A DNA stretch of 64,000 nucleotides, from positions 2,170,001 to 2,234,000 of the forward strand of contig NZ_VIWW01000001.1 in assembly GCF_007829885.1 (NCBI RefSeq), in the 5' to 3' direction. Positions 46,364 to 55,083 of the stretch are shown in pieces. The notes under the pieces were generated by a model. The model ran no database searches, was not told the DNA's origin, and saw nothing but the letters and a program-made list of their open reading frames with translations. This stretch comes from Streptomyces brevispora (lineage in GTDB: Bacteria > Actinomycetota > Actinomycetes > Streptomycetales > Streptomycetaceae). The stretch's first letter is position 1. Each line of letters begins with the position of its first letter. The translations under genes and the position numbers were made by a program.

Positions 46364-46961
46364 GGAGCTGCTCGCCAACGCCGTCCAAACTGCCGCCGCT
46401 AGCGCCCACGTTGAAGGTCCGGAGATCGACGGCCGCGCCTGCTCCTTCGGCTTCGGCAAGCAGCTCGACGTCAAGGTCATCCGGTCCGCCGCCTTCCAGG
46501 ACAGGAGCACGATCACCGAGGGCAAGGTCGCCGGGTACGTCGCCAAGTACGCCACCAAGGGCGCCGAAAGTGCGACCGGCACCCTCGACCGCCGCCTGAA
46601 ACTGATCGCTGAACTCAGCCAGGAAACCATTCCCGACCACGCCGCCCGCATGATCCGCACTGCCTGGGCACTCGGCGCCCGCCGCGACCTCGAACACCTG
46701 AAACTGCGCGCCTTGGCCCACATGCTCGGCTTCCGCGGCCACTTCTCCACCAAGACCCGCACCTACTCCACCACCCTCGGAGCTCTCCGCGACGCCCGCG
46801 CCGTCTGGCACCGCCGCCACGCCCCCGCACCCGAAGCAACCACGCTCGTACTCGCCCACTGGGCCTTCGACGGCATCGGCCTCACACCCGACCTTGAACG
46901 CCTCGCCGTACTCATCGGCGGTAGCCCGGCGCGCGAACAGGCGGTGACAGCCGATGCATGA
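46364..46961 (+). pseudogene. truncated RepSA-like replication initiator (C-terminal third)
   Basis: About 199 codons matching the C-terminal part of the complete initiator at 53201. Shared blocks are LLANAVQTAA, GKQLDVKVIRS, GYVAKYATKGAES, LAHMLGFRGHFSTKTRTYST and LAHWAFDGIGLTPDLERLA. The catalytic N-terminal and central parts, including the HFH motif, are absent. The break coincides with the end of the left direct repeat. It overlaps xis as in the complete module. Confidence 0.85.
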
Positions 46962-47139
46962 CGACGAACTGCTCACCGTCCCCGGGGCCATGGCCCGCCT
47001 CAAGATCGGCCGCTCCGCCCTCTACGACCTCCTGCGCACCCGGCGCCTGGCCTCACTGACCATCGGCCGCGCCCGCCGCATCCCCGCCCACGCCCTGGAC
47101 GACTACATCCAGAGCCACCTGGAAGAGGCCGCCCGATGA
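46954..47139 (+). CDS. xis: excisionase-type HTH protein (Xis), module 1
   Basis: A 61-residue winged-helix/MerR-like DNA-binding protein: ELLTVPGAMARLKIGRSALYDLLRTRRLASL, then GRARRIPAHALDDYI. In pSAM2-type elements Xis acts with Int to excise the element. Its ATG lies inside the end of the truncated rep and its stop overlaps the int start (47136-47139), so rep-xis-int is a coupled cassette. Confidence 0.85.
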   Translation: MHDDELLTVPGAMARLKIGRSALYDLLRTRRLASLTIGRARRIPAHALDDYIQSHLEEAAR

Positions 47140-48404
47140 CCGTCCCCAAGCGCAAGAAGGCCCGCGCCAACGGCGAAGGCACCATCTATCAGCGCAAGGA
47201 CGACCGCTGGGAAGCCGCCGGATATGTCCTCGCCGCCGACGGCAGCCACAAACGCGTCCGCGTCTACGGCACCACCCGCAAGGACGCCGCCAACAAACTC
47301 GCCGCGAAGATCGCCGACAGTAACCGCGGCCTCCCTGTGGCGACCGCAGACAGCACCGTCGGCGACTACCTCACCTACTGGCTCGGCAGCGTCGCCATCC
47401 ACCGGCTCCGCGAGAACACCCACACCCGCTACGCCACCTGCATACGCCTCCACCTCATCCCCGGCCTCGGCACCAAGAAGGTCGCGCGGCTGACCGCACG
47501 CGACGTACGCACCTTTCTCGACCGGCTCCGCACCACCTGCCAGTGCTGCGCCCAGGGGCTGGACACCGAAAGGAATGCCTGCTGCGCGATCAGCGAGTGC
47601 TGCCAGAAGCGACTGTCCCCCTTGACCGTGACCTATGTGCACTCGGTGCTCAAGTCGGCACTGGAACACGCCGTACGAGAAGACGAACTACCCGGCAACA
47701 TCGCCCGGAACGTGAAGACCACCGCGCCCCGGCCCAGGCGCTTCCAGCCTCTCACCGCGACCGAAGCCCGCCAGTTCCTCGACACGGCCCGTAGCGACGG
47801 GCTCCACGCGCTGTACGAACTCGCCCTGCGCACCGGACTCCGCAAAGGCGAACTCCTCGGCCTCCACTGGGAAGACCTCGACCTCGACGCGGGCACCGCC
47901 AGCATCCGCCGGTCCCTCCAACGCACCCAGAGCGGTGGCCTGACCGCTCTGCCCACCAAGACCCGCGCATCCGAACGCCGCATCGCACTCCCCACCGAGT
48001 GTGTCTACTCGCTGAAGAACCACCGGCAACGTCAGGAAGCAGAACGCAAGATAGCCGGGGTGGGCTGGAAGGACAGCGGGCTCGTCTTCGTCACGCCTAC
48101 CGGCGGACCGATCGACCCGGCCAACATGACCCGGCGCTTCGGTCGGCTCCTCAACCGGGCCGGGCTCCGCCGCATCCGCTTCCATGACCTGCGCCACTCG
48201 ACGGCCACCCTGCTCCTGGAACAAGGCGTCGACCTCGTCGTGATCAAAGAACTCCTCGGTCACGCTCACATCGGCGTCACCGCCGGCGTCTACGCCCACG
48301 TGAGACTCCGTCTCCAGCGACAGGCTATCGACACCCTGGGCGACGCCCTCAGCCCGACCAACGACCACCCTGACGACCCGCCTGCCGCAGCAGCTGTCCG
48401 CTGA
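47136..48404 (+). CDS. int: tyrosine site-specific integrase, module 1
   Basis: A 422-residue tyrosine recombinase. The arm-binding N-terminus (ANGEGTIYQRKDDRWEAAGYV) and a core-binding domain precede the catalytic domain. Active-site residues are Arg in TGLRKGELLGL, HxxR in FHDLRHSTA, His in LLGHAHIGVT and the Tyr nucleophile in AGVYAHV. An unusual Cys-rich insert (TTCQCCAQGLD, CCAISECC) in the core-binding domain may bind zinc; module 2 has the same. A terminator follows. The gene looks intact although its rep partner is truncated. Confidence 0.93.
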   Translation: MTVPKRKKARANGEGTIYQRKDDRWEAAGYVLAADGSHKRVRVYGTTRKDAANKLAAKIADSNRGLPVATADSTVGDYLTYWLGSVAIHRLRENTHTRYATCIRLHLIPGLGTKKVARLTARDVRTFLDRLRTTCQCCAQGLDTERNACCAISECCQKRLSPLTVTYVHSVLKSALEHAVREDELPGNIARNVKTTAPRPRRFQPLTATEARQFLDTARSDGLHALYELALRTGLRKGELLGLHWEDLDLDAGTASIRRSLQRTQSGGLTALPTKTRASERRIALPTECVYSLKNHRQRQEAERKIAGVGWKDSGLVFVTPTGGPIDPANMTRRFGRLLNRAGLRRIRFHDLRHSTATLLLEQGVDLVVIKELLGHAHIGVTAGVYAHVRLRLQRQAIDTLGDALSPTNDHPDDPPAAAAVR

Positions 48405-48427
48405 CGTTGCCGTCACCGTTGCCGTCA
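48405..48427 (+). repeat. paired 11-bp repeats after int 1
   Basis: CGTTGCCGTCA occurs at 48405-48415 and 48417-48427, directly after the int stop. The same pair occurs after int 2 (56370-56392). They could be Int/Xis arm sites or part of attP. Confidence 0.55.
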
Positions 48428-48436
48428 AAGACCTTC

Positions 48437-48465
48437 GGGAGCCCCTACCTTGGGGCTCCCGTTTG
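48437..48465 (+). terminator. terminator after int 1
   Basis: A perfect 9-bp stem GGGAGCCCC / GGGGCTCCC (48437-48445, 48452-48460) with a 6-base loop, followed by GTTTG. Confidence 0.8.
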
Positions 48466-48527
48466 CTGTCGCACCCCCGACTCAGACAACCGGCCGCACG
48501 CAAGATCGGCAGCTGTGGAGAGAAGAG

Positions 48528-49103
48528 CTAACGATGACTGCCCAGCCAGCGCCGGGTAGCAGCGCGGGTGAATTCGTCGGTACGCGGCCACTCGACCATC
48601 CATTCCCCATGCTGCCGGAGGGTTTGGGCATGCTGAGGTTCACGCACCATGCTGAAATCGATAGACATCTGCCCAACATCACACCTAAGGATGACGTTCC
48701 CATCCAGAGAAAGCATGACAAATGAAGGAAGACAGGGCCCATTCCCTAGAATTCTAGATGCCGCACCCGCGCCAACAATGTCCCACTCGTTCAGCAGCTC
48801 AACTCGAACCCACCACCACTGGGGTGAATCACGCTCCGCGCGGTTGACTGCCACAAGAAATTGGGAGCCAACTCCGGCCAAAAGCCCACCATCCTGCGCC
48901 AGCCGATACCATTCAGCGTTCGCCTTTTCCCGCACCCTCGGATCATCCAAATCCACGGCGGCCCCGAGGGCCCCCTCCTCTGAGGAGCAACTGCTAGCAA
49001 AGGTTGCAAGGGTGGGCGGGATGAGCGGATCGATCGAGTCAACCTCTCCCAACAACTCCAGCCCAGCCTGGGCGAGCGACGCCGACAGTGCAATGTCATC
49101 CAT
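48528..49103 (-). CDS. hypothetical protein, immunity-like
   Basis: A 191-residue acidic cytosolic protein with lower G+C than the core genome. I see no named domain. It has an N-terminal helical part (SLAQAGLELLGEVDSIDPLIPP), a beta-rich middle (QFLVAVNRAERD, WWWVRVELLNEWDIVG) and a C-terminal part with VREPQHAQTLRQHGEWMVEW. Size, acidity, base composition and location among orphan toxin tips suggest an immunity protein whose toxin has been lost. It converges with int 1. Confidence 0.55.
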   Translation of the reverse strand: MDDIALSASLAQAGLELLGEVDSIDPLIPPTLATFASSCSSEEGALGAAVDLDDPRVREKANAEWYRLAQDGGLLAGVGSQFLVAVNRAERDSPQWWWVRVELLNEWDIVGAGAASRILGNGPCLPSFVMLSLDGNVILRCDVGQMSIDFSMVREPQHAQTLRQHGEWMVEWPRTDEFTRAATRRWLGSHR

Positions 49104-49560
49104 AATTGAGAGTCCTCAAAGCGCATCAGGCAGGGGCTGGCGCAAGCGTTTGTCCTGGCCTGGCAGCGTCTGACCGGCCTGACCGCCATCACCCGACAAA
49201 CGGCCCCGCCCCGACGAAGACCAGGAAGGAGAACCCCGTAGCACCCCGGGACCGTGGAACCCGGCGCAGCCACAGCCACATGCGAAGACCCCGACCGCGA
49301 ACAGTAGAGACAAATCAGGGCGAAGTGATCACCCTATGCGGCAACGATCACCGCTGAAGGATCGAGGTTCACACTGGTCCGACTCGGCTGACCGAAAACG
49401 GGAGTGCAAAAATAAGTCGGGCACATACTGCTGGAACACCAAGGGCGCGACAGCAACATACATGTAGCTCTCGCGCCCTCGGCAGTGCCGCCTTTAGCGA
49501 AACGTGGGGCCACCCCTCAAACAAGGAGGGGCACTCCCGGCGTTCAGGCGAGGTTCAATA
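49104..49560. other. spacer between two immunity-like genes
   Basis: About 460 bases. The left part holds the promoter of the 48528 gene and an unsupported plus-strand open frame (49106-49357). The right part holds the terminator at 49442-49479. No gene is supported. Confidence 0.4.
49442..49479 (-). terminator. terminator after 49561 gene
   Basis: A 13-bp stem with one mismatch (49442-49454 with 49467-49479), about 80 bases downstream of the 49561 gene on the minus strand. Confidence 0.7.
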
Positions 49561-50217
49561 TCAGAGACCATCAAGCTTATGTTCGAGCACCTGACCGCTA
49601 ATGATCTTCTCTAGGCCATCACGATCGCCCGCTTTAGCCTTTAGGCCCTCAATCCACGAGTCCGCCGAAATCCAGTCGAGAGGAAGCCGAGATTTGGGCC
49701 ATTTAGCAGCGAGCTCACTTGCGAGTACCAATCCCTTAGCCACCAGTCTGTCATCACCAGCTGCTGCTGAAATGAGAACACTGTCTTCCATCTCCAGCAC
49801 ACCGGGCGGAAGCCCTTTCTCCTGGCGAGCCGAACAGACCGAGTGATATTCATTCACGATCTCGCTCAGCGGCGGAGGATCACTAAGGGAAAGGTGGGAC
49901 TGCTCAGCGAGAGCAGCAACAGCTGCGTGAAACTCATCTTTGTGGCGCACGAAGAGCACCGTCTCCGGCTGCCCCGAGGACCTTTCAAGTCGCCTACCCA
50001 AAGTCAGGGAGACTGCTGGAAACTGCCGGGTCAGCGCGTGTACGTGCACGGTAGGGATATACCCATCCCCAGACGTAGACCGGTCGAGGCAGACGCCTTG
50101 CAGAACCGGACCAATTCGCCGCAGGAGATGCAACCGGCGCCAGATATGAAACCCGGGGAATGCAGACTCCCAGTCCAAGGTCACACGTCGCGCCGTAGCA
50201 GCATTAGGATTTTTCAT
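49561..50217 (-). CDS. hypothetical protein, predicted immunity partner of orphan toxin tip
   Basis: A 218-residue cytosolic protein with low G+C for this genome. It begins MKNPNAATARRVTLDWESAF at ATG 50217 (GAGGT upstream). No family is recognised. Features include IWRRLHLLRRIGPVLQG, VRHKDEFHAAVAALAEQSHL and an acidic C-terminal half with LEMEDSVLISAAAGDDR. It starts 62 bases after the stop of the restriction-fold-like toxin tip on the same strand, the usual position of a cognate immunity gene. The assignment is by position only. Confidence 0.6.
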   Translation of the reverse strand: MKNPNAATARRVTLDWESAFPGFHIWRRLHLLRRIGPVLQGVCLDRSTSGDGYIPTVHVHALTRQFPAVSLTLGRRLERSSGQPETVLFVRHKDEFHAAVAALAEQSHLSLSDPPPLSEIVNEYHSVCSARQEKGLPPGVLEMEDSVLISAAAGDDRLVAKGLVLASELAAKWPKSRLPLDWISADSWIEGLKAKAGDRDGLEKIISGQVLEHKLDGL

Positions 50218-50279
50218 GGATTTACCTCGACCGTCAGGGACACACCTGGAACGTTGTTGGCATTTAGATTGGCTTGCCG

Positions 50280-50665
50280 CTACCCGATCCCCCGACCGGG
50301 TTTCACGAGGAATTTGTAATCATAGACAATCCCAGTCGCCGGATCAAAGACATCTGGGCGAGCACTGCCCCTCGTCCCCTTAGGCATAGGAGCCCCTCCT
50401 GCGAAACTCTGCTCTACAAGCAACCCACGTGAACCATAAATTCCCTGATACCGGTCCAGTAGCTTCTCGGCGTACGTGTGCTTTTTGGTTCCTGCAACGG
50501 CACCGCTCCCTCCGACCTTACGTTCCGCCCGCGTTGCAATGGATTGAACAAGTTCCAGATCGGTTGGATCACTGGAGCCATTACAGGTACAAGGCTTTCC
50601 GTTGGGGGCTACGCCGCTACCGCAATTGTGAACGAGTACCGGGGTCGCCCCAGCCAGCACATAGT
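50280..50665 (-). pseudogene. orphan RHS toxin tip, restriction-endonuclease-like fold
   Basis: About 127 codons beginning inside a Hint-domain end (YYVLAGATPVLVHNCG), which matches the longer RHS genes at 57340 and 61220. A toxin domain follows: TYAEKLLDRYQGIYGSRGLL and then RPDVFDPATGIVYDYKFLVK. The RPD...YDYKF pattern resembles PD-(D/E)xK nucleases. Upstream of about 50665 the similarity stops, so the gene has no RHS core or start of its own; a GTG at 50660 could allow cytosolic expression. The downstream gene is the putative immunity partner. Confidence 0.7.
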
Positions 50666-50830
50666 ACGTGTGCGAGCGGGGTCGCCGTCAGCTGCTACTT
50701 CGCTGGTCAGGCTCCGGTTTGACAGCCGTTCCACGTCCGTGCGTGTGCACTGAAGTCCGCCGGTGTTGCCGTCACTACTGCCGTCGGTGGTCTACGCCGC
50801 CTGGGGAATTCCAGGAATTCCGAATGCGTG

Positions 50831-51067
50831 TCAAGCGGCTTTGTCGTGCGGGGTGAGGCTTATGGTCAGGTCGGCGCCGAGAGCCTGAGCCAGGCGGCGC
50901 AGGAGGGGAAGCGTGGGCACGGTCCCGCCGCCTTCGAAGCGGGAGATCTGCGGCTGCTTCATTCCGCACCGCTCGGCCAGCGCGGCCTGGGACAGCCCGA
51001 GCTCGAGGCGCCGGTCGTGGACGAGTTGCCCGAGCTCACGGGCGAGCGCGGAAGGCGGGTCCTGCAT
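50831..51067 (-). CDS. XRE-type HTH regulator
   Basis: A 78-residue DNA-binding protein with a classic helix-turn-helix: LGLSQAALAERCGMKQPQIS and RFEGGGTVPTLPLLRRLAQALG. It follows the second HTH gene by 14 bases on the same strand, forming a three-gene cluster with the HigB-like toxin. It is probably an additional antitoxin or autorepressor. A roughly 165-base gap to its left holds only GAATTCC repeats and the edge of the RHS remnant. Confidence 0.8.
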   Translation of the reverse strand: MQDPPSALARELGQLVHDRRLELGLSQAALAERCGMKQPQISRFEGGGTVPTLPLLRRLAQALGADLTISLTPHDKAA

Positions 51068-51081
51068 GGTTCCTCCCCGCC

Positions 51082-51420
51082 TCAGGCCGCTGGTGCGACG
51101 ATGGTGACGGTGGGCTCGTCTCCGCCGGCGAGGTGCACGTCCACCGTGAGGTCCAGTGCGCGGGCCAGGCGCATGATGACCGCGATGGGCGGCAGCTCGG
51201 TGGCCGTCTCGATGCCTTCGATGTCATCGACGTCGACGTGCATGCGCTCGGCGAGGTCGGCCTCGCTCAGGCCCAGCTGCTTACGCCGGTTGTAGACGGC
51301 TTTGCCCAACGTCATGGCGAGACCGGCCTCTTCGTAGACCCGGTCGTACTCGGGGTCAGCGTCCAGGTGTTCGCCCAGCAGCTGACGGTGGCGACGGGTC
51401 CTCCATTCGCTGTGGTTCAT
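51082..51420 (-). CDS. HTH antitoxin of RelE/HigB-type system
   Basis: A 112-residue protein. The N-terminal part (RQLLGEHLDADPEYDRVYEEAGLAM) is followed by an XRE helix-turn-helix (QLGLSEADLAERMHVDVDDIEGIE). Actinobacterial HigA/RelB-like antitoxins have this layout of a short N-terminal helical arm plus HTH. The ATG at 51420 overlaps the toxin stop by 4 bases, so toxin precedes antitoxin as in higBA. The cluster likely autoregulates. Confidence 0.82.
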   Translation of the reverse strand: MNHSEWRTRRHRQLLGEHLDADPEYDRVYEEAGLAMTLGKAVYNRRKQLGLSEADLAERMHVDVDDIEGIETATELPPIAVIMRLARALDLTVDVHLAGGDEPTVTIVAPAA

Positions 51421-51800
51421 CGGTTCTCCTTGAGGTTGCGGCTGTAGAGGTCGTGCTCGGCGGCGGCTTTATGCTCTGCCTCGCACAATCGCTGTGCGGC
51501 GTGGGCGCGGTCCACTTCGGCCTGCTCGCGCATCTTGGTCTTGCGGAACACGGTGAGCAGCACGACACGTCGGCCGGGCGCCAGCCAGTAGGTGATCCGC
51601 TGATGGGCATCGCCGAGGCGGAAGCGCAGCTCGCGGAGCTTGCCGCCCAGATGGCGGGAGTGCGGTTCGTCGAGCGTGGTGGGCTGCTCGGCGAGCAGGT
51701 CGGCGATGCGTTCGGCCTGCTTGTAGTGATGGGCGGGAATGTTCTCCAGCCACAGCCGTACCTCCGGCTCGATCTCGATCGAGTAGCGCCCGCCGCCCAT
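51417..51800 (-). CDS. RelE/HigB-like toxin (Gp49 type)
   Basis: A 127-residue predicted ribosome-dependent mRNA interferase. Features are IEPEVRLWLENIPAHHYKQAERIADLLA, RHLGGKLRELRFRLGDAHQR, ITYWLAPGRRVVLLTVFRKT and REQAEVDRAHAAQR. This matches phage Gp49/HigB toxins with a basic active-site surface. ATG 51800 is the best start; the frame stays open further upstream without a ribosome-binding site. It is coupled to the HTH antitoxin gene. Confidence 0.82.
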   Translation of the reverse strand: MGGGRYSIEIEPEVRLWLENIPAHHYKQAERIADLLAEQPTTLDEPHSRHLGGKLRELRFRLGDAHQRITYWLAPGRRVVLLTVFRKTKMREQAEVDRAHAAQRLCEAEHKAAAEHDLYSRNLKENR

Positions 51801-52450
51801 AGCGCCGATGATATATGGCGCGGGGGGCAAGAGCGCGGCTTCGTAGTTCAGGTCGAGTGCCGTTGCCGCGATCGCAGCCACTCCGGCGTTGCACGCCCCT
51901 ATGGCCCCCCTCATCCTGATGCGGCGGCGGTGCCGCAAACCAGCAGCAACCGGCCAGGGCGGCGCAGGGTCGGCTTCTTCCGGCGGGATCGGGCCTGAGC
52001 GGGAGAGGCAGCGTACGGCCGGGCTGATGCGTTGCCCAGTCTGGCTGCGCGGGGACCGGGGCGGGAGGGGTCGGTCTGCCACGGGCGGCCGGGAGCTCGC
52101 TCCCCGCCGGAGGCGACGTCGGCCGCCGCCCTCGGTGAGCCCGGCGAGGGGTATTGAGGGTCGGCCCCCTGGTCGGCCCTTGCCTGCGATCCGGCCGCAG
52201 GACGGTCGCAGGCGATAGCTTGCTCCGCCAGGAGCCCGGCTCCGGTCATCCCGGTGATCTGGCCGGTTGCCGCTCGCGCAGCCCGGCTGCCCGGTCGGCT
52301 CGGTGCCTCCAGTAGCGCCTGATCGCGGGAGCAGACGGCGGGGCTTGTCGGCAACGGCGGCCAGCCTTGGCGGGCGGGGGCCGCCTTGAACCTCGTAGAG
52401 AAAATCTGAACGCACGCTCATGGGACTCCCGGGCCGCCCGGCGCGGTGGG
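51801..52450. other. gene-free stretch inside the integrated region
   Basis: About 650 bases between the toxin-antitoxin cluster and the GntR gene. Open frames have Arg/Pro/Gly-rich shadow composition on both strands and none has a usable start. It must contain the TA promoter, since the A+T-richer patch ATATATGGCG lies near 51811. Confidence 0.45.
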
Positions 52451-52837
52451 TCAGCGGTCCCGCGTGCCGCTGCGCGTCTCCAGGGCTTCGATGCGGCCAC
52501 GAAGGTCGGCGATCTGCTCGACGGCGTCGGCCAGTGCCCGTTCCAGCGCCTCGACGCGGGCCGTTGCCACGACGGCGGGTGCGGTCGTCTCCGGGCCGTC
52601 GAGGTCATCGGCACCGTCGGGGTGGTCGTGGTGGGCGACGAAGGCGCCCTTGCCAGGACGGGAGACCGCCCACCCCTCTTGTTTCAGCAGGGTCATGGCC
52701 TTCTGCACGGTCAGGCTCGACGCCCCGAACTCGCGCATCAGCACGGCTTGTGTCGGCAACGCGTCACCCGGCCGCAGCCCACCCGAGCGGATCCGCTCAC
52801 GCACAGCCTCAGCGATGACCTCGAACGTCAGTGGCAC
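52451..52837 (-). CDS. GntR-family regulator next to rep (KorSA-like position)
   Basis: A 128-residue regulator. The winged HTH is VIAEAVRERIRSGGLRPGDALPTQAVLMREFGASSLTVQKAMTLLKQEGW. The C-terminal half is an acidic linker and a coiled coil (VEALERALADAVEQIADLRGRIEALE) in place of an effector domain. In pSAM2 a GntR regulator, KorSA, keeps the element silent; here the gene is divergent from rep, a similar arrangement. GTG 52837 is chosen because the HTH begins there; a longer frame to 52975 is unlikely. Confidence 0.78.
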   Translation of the reverse strand: MPLTFEVIAEAVRERIRSGGLRPGDALPTQAVLMREFGASSLTVQKAMTLLKQEGWAVSRPGKGAFVAHHDHPDGADDLDGPETTAPAVVATARVEALERALADAVEQIADLRGRIEALETRSGTRDR

Positions 52838-53200
52838 CCCGCTGCCCGCCGGCCTGCGCCCGCGCCGCCTCACCACCACGCCCCGCCACCCCACTTCTCC
52901 GTGCCCTTTACCAGCGAAATCCGGCCGTTCCAAACCGGGAAACCGGCCCCACACTACCCGCGTCCCACCACCCACCAGAAAGGAATCAGGAGGGATGCAC
53001 TTGAATGCGCCTGTGAGGCGATGTTAACGTCACGCACCCGCCGGTGATCACCACCGTGCCCCGCCGACCAGCCCCCGCTGGTCCGGCCCTCGCGCCCAGC
53101 ATCGAGGCACCCCGTTCCCCTGTGAGCCGACAACGTCGGCCTGCCCGCATCGCACCCGCGCCGTATCGCTTCCGCGTACTCGCCGAAAGGCCCCTTCCGC
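52838..53200. promoter_or_regulatory. divergent control region between gntR and rep
   Basis: About 360 bases between divergent starts. It must contain both promoters. Around 52920-52960 there is a C/G-rich imperfect palindrome (CCGTTCCAAACCGGG, AAACCGGCCCC) that could be a repressor site. No gene is seen. Confidence 0.4.
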
Positions 53201-54895
53201 ATGCCCGCACAGCTTCCGCTCCCGTACCCCGCGACCGTTCCAGCCTCCATTCCTCCGTTGCCGTCGGGGTTCACGGCACCGACCTGCCCGGCGAACGCCA
53301 CCATCTCGACGGCAGCAGGGAGGTCGCCGCTGGAGCGCCGCGCCAGGCTCACCGCCAAGCTGACGAAGCTAGCCGTCGCCGGCCAACTCGCACCCCTCGC
53401 ACACCAGATAGCCGGACTCGGTGGCTGCGCGCACCCGATCCGCCTCACCGGGCACCGCACCCGACTCGACAGCGCGACCGGCGAGATCCTCGACCACTTC
53501 GACTCCAGCCGACTCCCGGCGGGCGAACTGCTGGTCCGCTGCGGCAACCGCCGCGCCACCCGATGCCCCGCCTGCTCCACCGTCTACCGCTACGACACCT
53601 ACCAACTCATCACCGCCGGCCTGCGCGGCGGCAAGACCGTCCCCACCAGCGTCGCCGCCCACCCCCGCGTCTTCGCCACCCTCACCGCACCCGGCTTCGG
53701 CCCCGTCCACAACCAGCCCGACACCGGCCCCTGCCACTGCGGCCACATCCACTCTGACGACGACCGGCTGCTGGGCACGCCTCTCGACCCCGAGCGGTAC
53801 GACTACGCGGGCGCGGTGCTGTGGAACGCGCATGCCCCGGCCCTGTGGGCCCGCTTCACCACACATCTGCGGCGGGAGATCGCGAAGGCGGCGGGGCTGA
53901 CGCAGCGTGTTTTGCGGGACCACGCCACGCTCTCCTACGCCAAGGTCGCCGAATACCAGAAACGCGGCCAGGTCCACTTCCACGCTGTCATCCGCCTCGA
54001 CGGACCCACCGGCCCCGGGAGCACCCCGCCCGCCTGGGCCACCGTCCAGCTCCTCGACCACGCCGTCCGCGCCGCCGCCACACGTACCCGCGTCGTGCAC
54101 GAGGGCCAGCCTCAGCAGCCCGCCGCGAACACGCCCGGGGCCCGGGAGGCCGTCCGCAGCGATCGGTTGGTGTTCCGGTTCGGGCAGCAGATCGACGTCC
54201 GGGCGATCCGCAGTACGGACTTCACCGGCGGCGGCCCGGTCACCGACCGGCACATCGCCGGCTACATCGCCAAGTACGCCACCAAGGGCGCCGAGACCAC
54301 CACCGGCACCCTCGACCACCGCCTCCGCCTCCTCGCCGAACTCACCGGCCACGACATCACCGACCACGCCCGCCGCATGATCCACACCGCCTGGCACCTC
54401 GCCACCAAACGCCGGCACACCCACCTCCGCCTACGCCAATGGGCCCACATGCTCGGCTTCCGAGGCCACTTCTCCACCCGCACCCGCCACTACTCCACCA
54501 CCCTCGCCCACCTCCGAGCCGAACGCACCGCCTGGCGCCTTGGTCGGCCCGACGCCCAGACCCCAGCCCCCGTGCCGGCTGAGCCGCAGACCAACCAGAC
54601 GGACAGCAGTCCGGTCGATGACCGCGCCGAACACTCCACCGACCTGGCAGCCGGTCACCGCAACATCGCCGGTCAGCACGTGGACACGGACACCACGCTG
54701 GTCATCTCCCACTGGCAGTACGCCGGAACCGGCCTCCTGCCCGAACTCGAACATCTCGCCGACCTCCTGGCCGCGAAACGGGAGGCCCGGCCCAAGCAAC
54801 TGACCCAAACCCGAGGCTCGGACGGTCTTGGTGGCCGCGCCGGTTACTCCACTGATCGGCCGACCGGTGCCTTCTGGACGGGGGCCGTTACGTGA
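53201..54895 (+). CDS. repSA: RepSA-like replication initiator of integrative element
   Basis: A 564-residue initiator for rolling-circle replication of a pSAM2/AICE-type element. The N-terminal part has a Cys cluster (VRCGNRRATRCPACS, CHCGHIH) that may bind zinc. The central part has VFATLTAPGFGPVH and KRGQVHFHAVIRLD, the His-x-His metal motif typical of this initiator class. The C-terminal part has GYIAKYATKGAE and MLGFRGHFSTRTRHYST. It overlaps the xis start by 4 bases (GTGA at 54892). ATG 53201 gives MPAQLPLPYPATV with GAAAGG upstream. No transfer gene accompanies it. Confidence 0.88.
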   Translation: MPAQLPLPYPATVPASIPPLPSGFTAPTCPANATISTAAGRSPLERRARLTAKLTKLAVAGQLAPLAHQIAGLGGCAHPIRLTGHRTRLDSATGEILDHFDSSRLPAGELLVRCGNRRATRCPACSTVYRYDTYQLITAGLRGGKTVPTSVAAHPRVFATLTAPGFGPVHNQPDTGPCHCGHIHSDDDRLLGTPLDPERYDYAGAVLWNAHAPALWARFTTHLRREIAKAAGLTQRVLRDHATLSYAKVAEYQKRGQVHFHAVIRLDGPTGPGSTPPAWATVQLLDHAVRAAATRTRVVHEGQPQQPAANTPGAREAVRSDRLVFRFGQQIDVRAIRSTDFTGGGPVTDRHIAGYIAKYATKGAETTTGTLDHRLRLLAELTGHDITDHARRMIHTAWHLATKRRHTHLRLRQWAHMLGFRGHFSTRTRHYSTTLAHLRAERTAWRLGRPDAQTPAPVPAEPQTNQTDSSPVDDRAEHSTDLAAGHRNIAGQHVDTDTTLVISHWQYAGTGLLPELEHLADLLAAKREARPKQLTQTRGSDGLGGRAGYSTDRPTGAFWTGAVT

Positions 54896-55083
54896 CCGCC
54901 GGCACGGAACTCCTCACCGTCCCCCAGGTCATGGAACGCCTCCAACTCGGCCGCACCGCCGTCTACGACCTCATCCGCTCTCGTCAGCTCACCTCCCTCA
55001 CCCTCGGCCGAGCCCGCCGGATCCCCGCCCACGCCCTCACCGACTTCATCCGTACCCGCCTCGACCAGGAAGCCGCCGCCTGA
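54892..55083 (+). CDS. xis: excisionase-type HTH protein (Xis), module 2
   Basis: A 63-residue HTH protein: ELLTVPQVMERLQLGRTAVYDLIRSRQLTSL, then GRARRIPAHALTDFI. It is clearly paralogous to the protein at 46954. It starts at GTG 54892 overlapping rep, and its stop shares a base with the int ATG (55083). Confidence 0.87.
   Translation: MTAGTELLTVPQVMERLQLGRTAVYDLIRSRQLTSLTLGRARRIPAHALTDFIRTRLDQEAAA

Noticed and set aside
49106..49357. An 83-codon plus-strand open frame.
   Set aside because: No recognisable domain, poor start context and shadow-like composition in the upstream half.
51801..52421. Extension of the HigB-like toxin frame to an ATG at 52421.
   Set aside because: The added 200 residues are Arg/Pro-rich with no domain; the family N-terminus fits ATG 51800.
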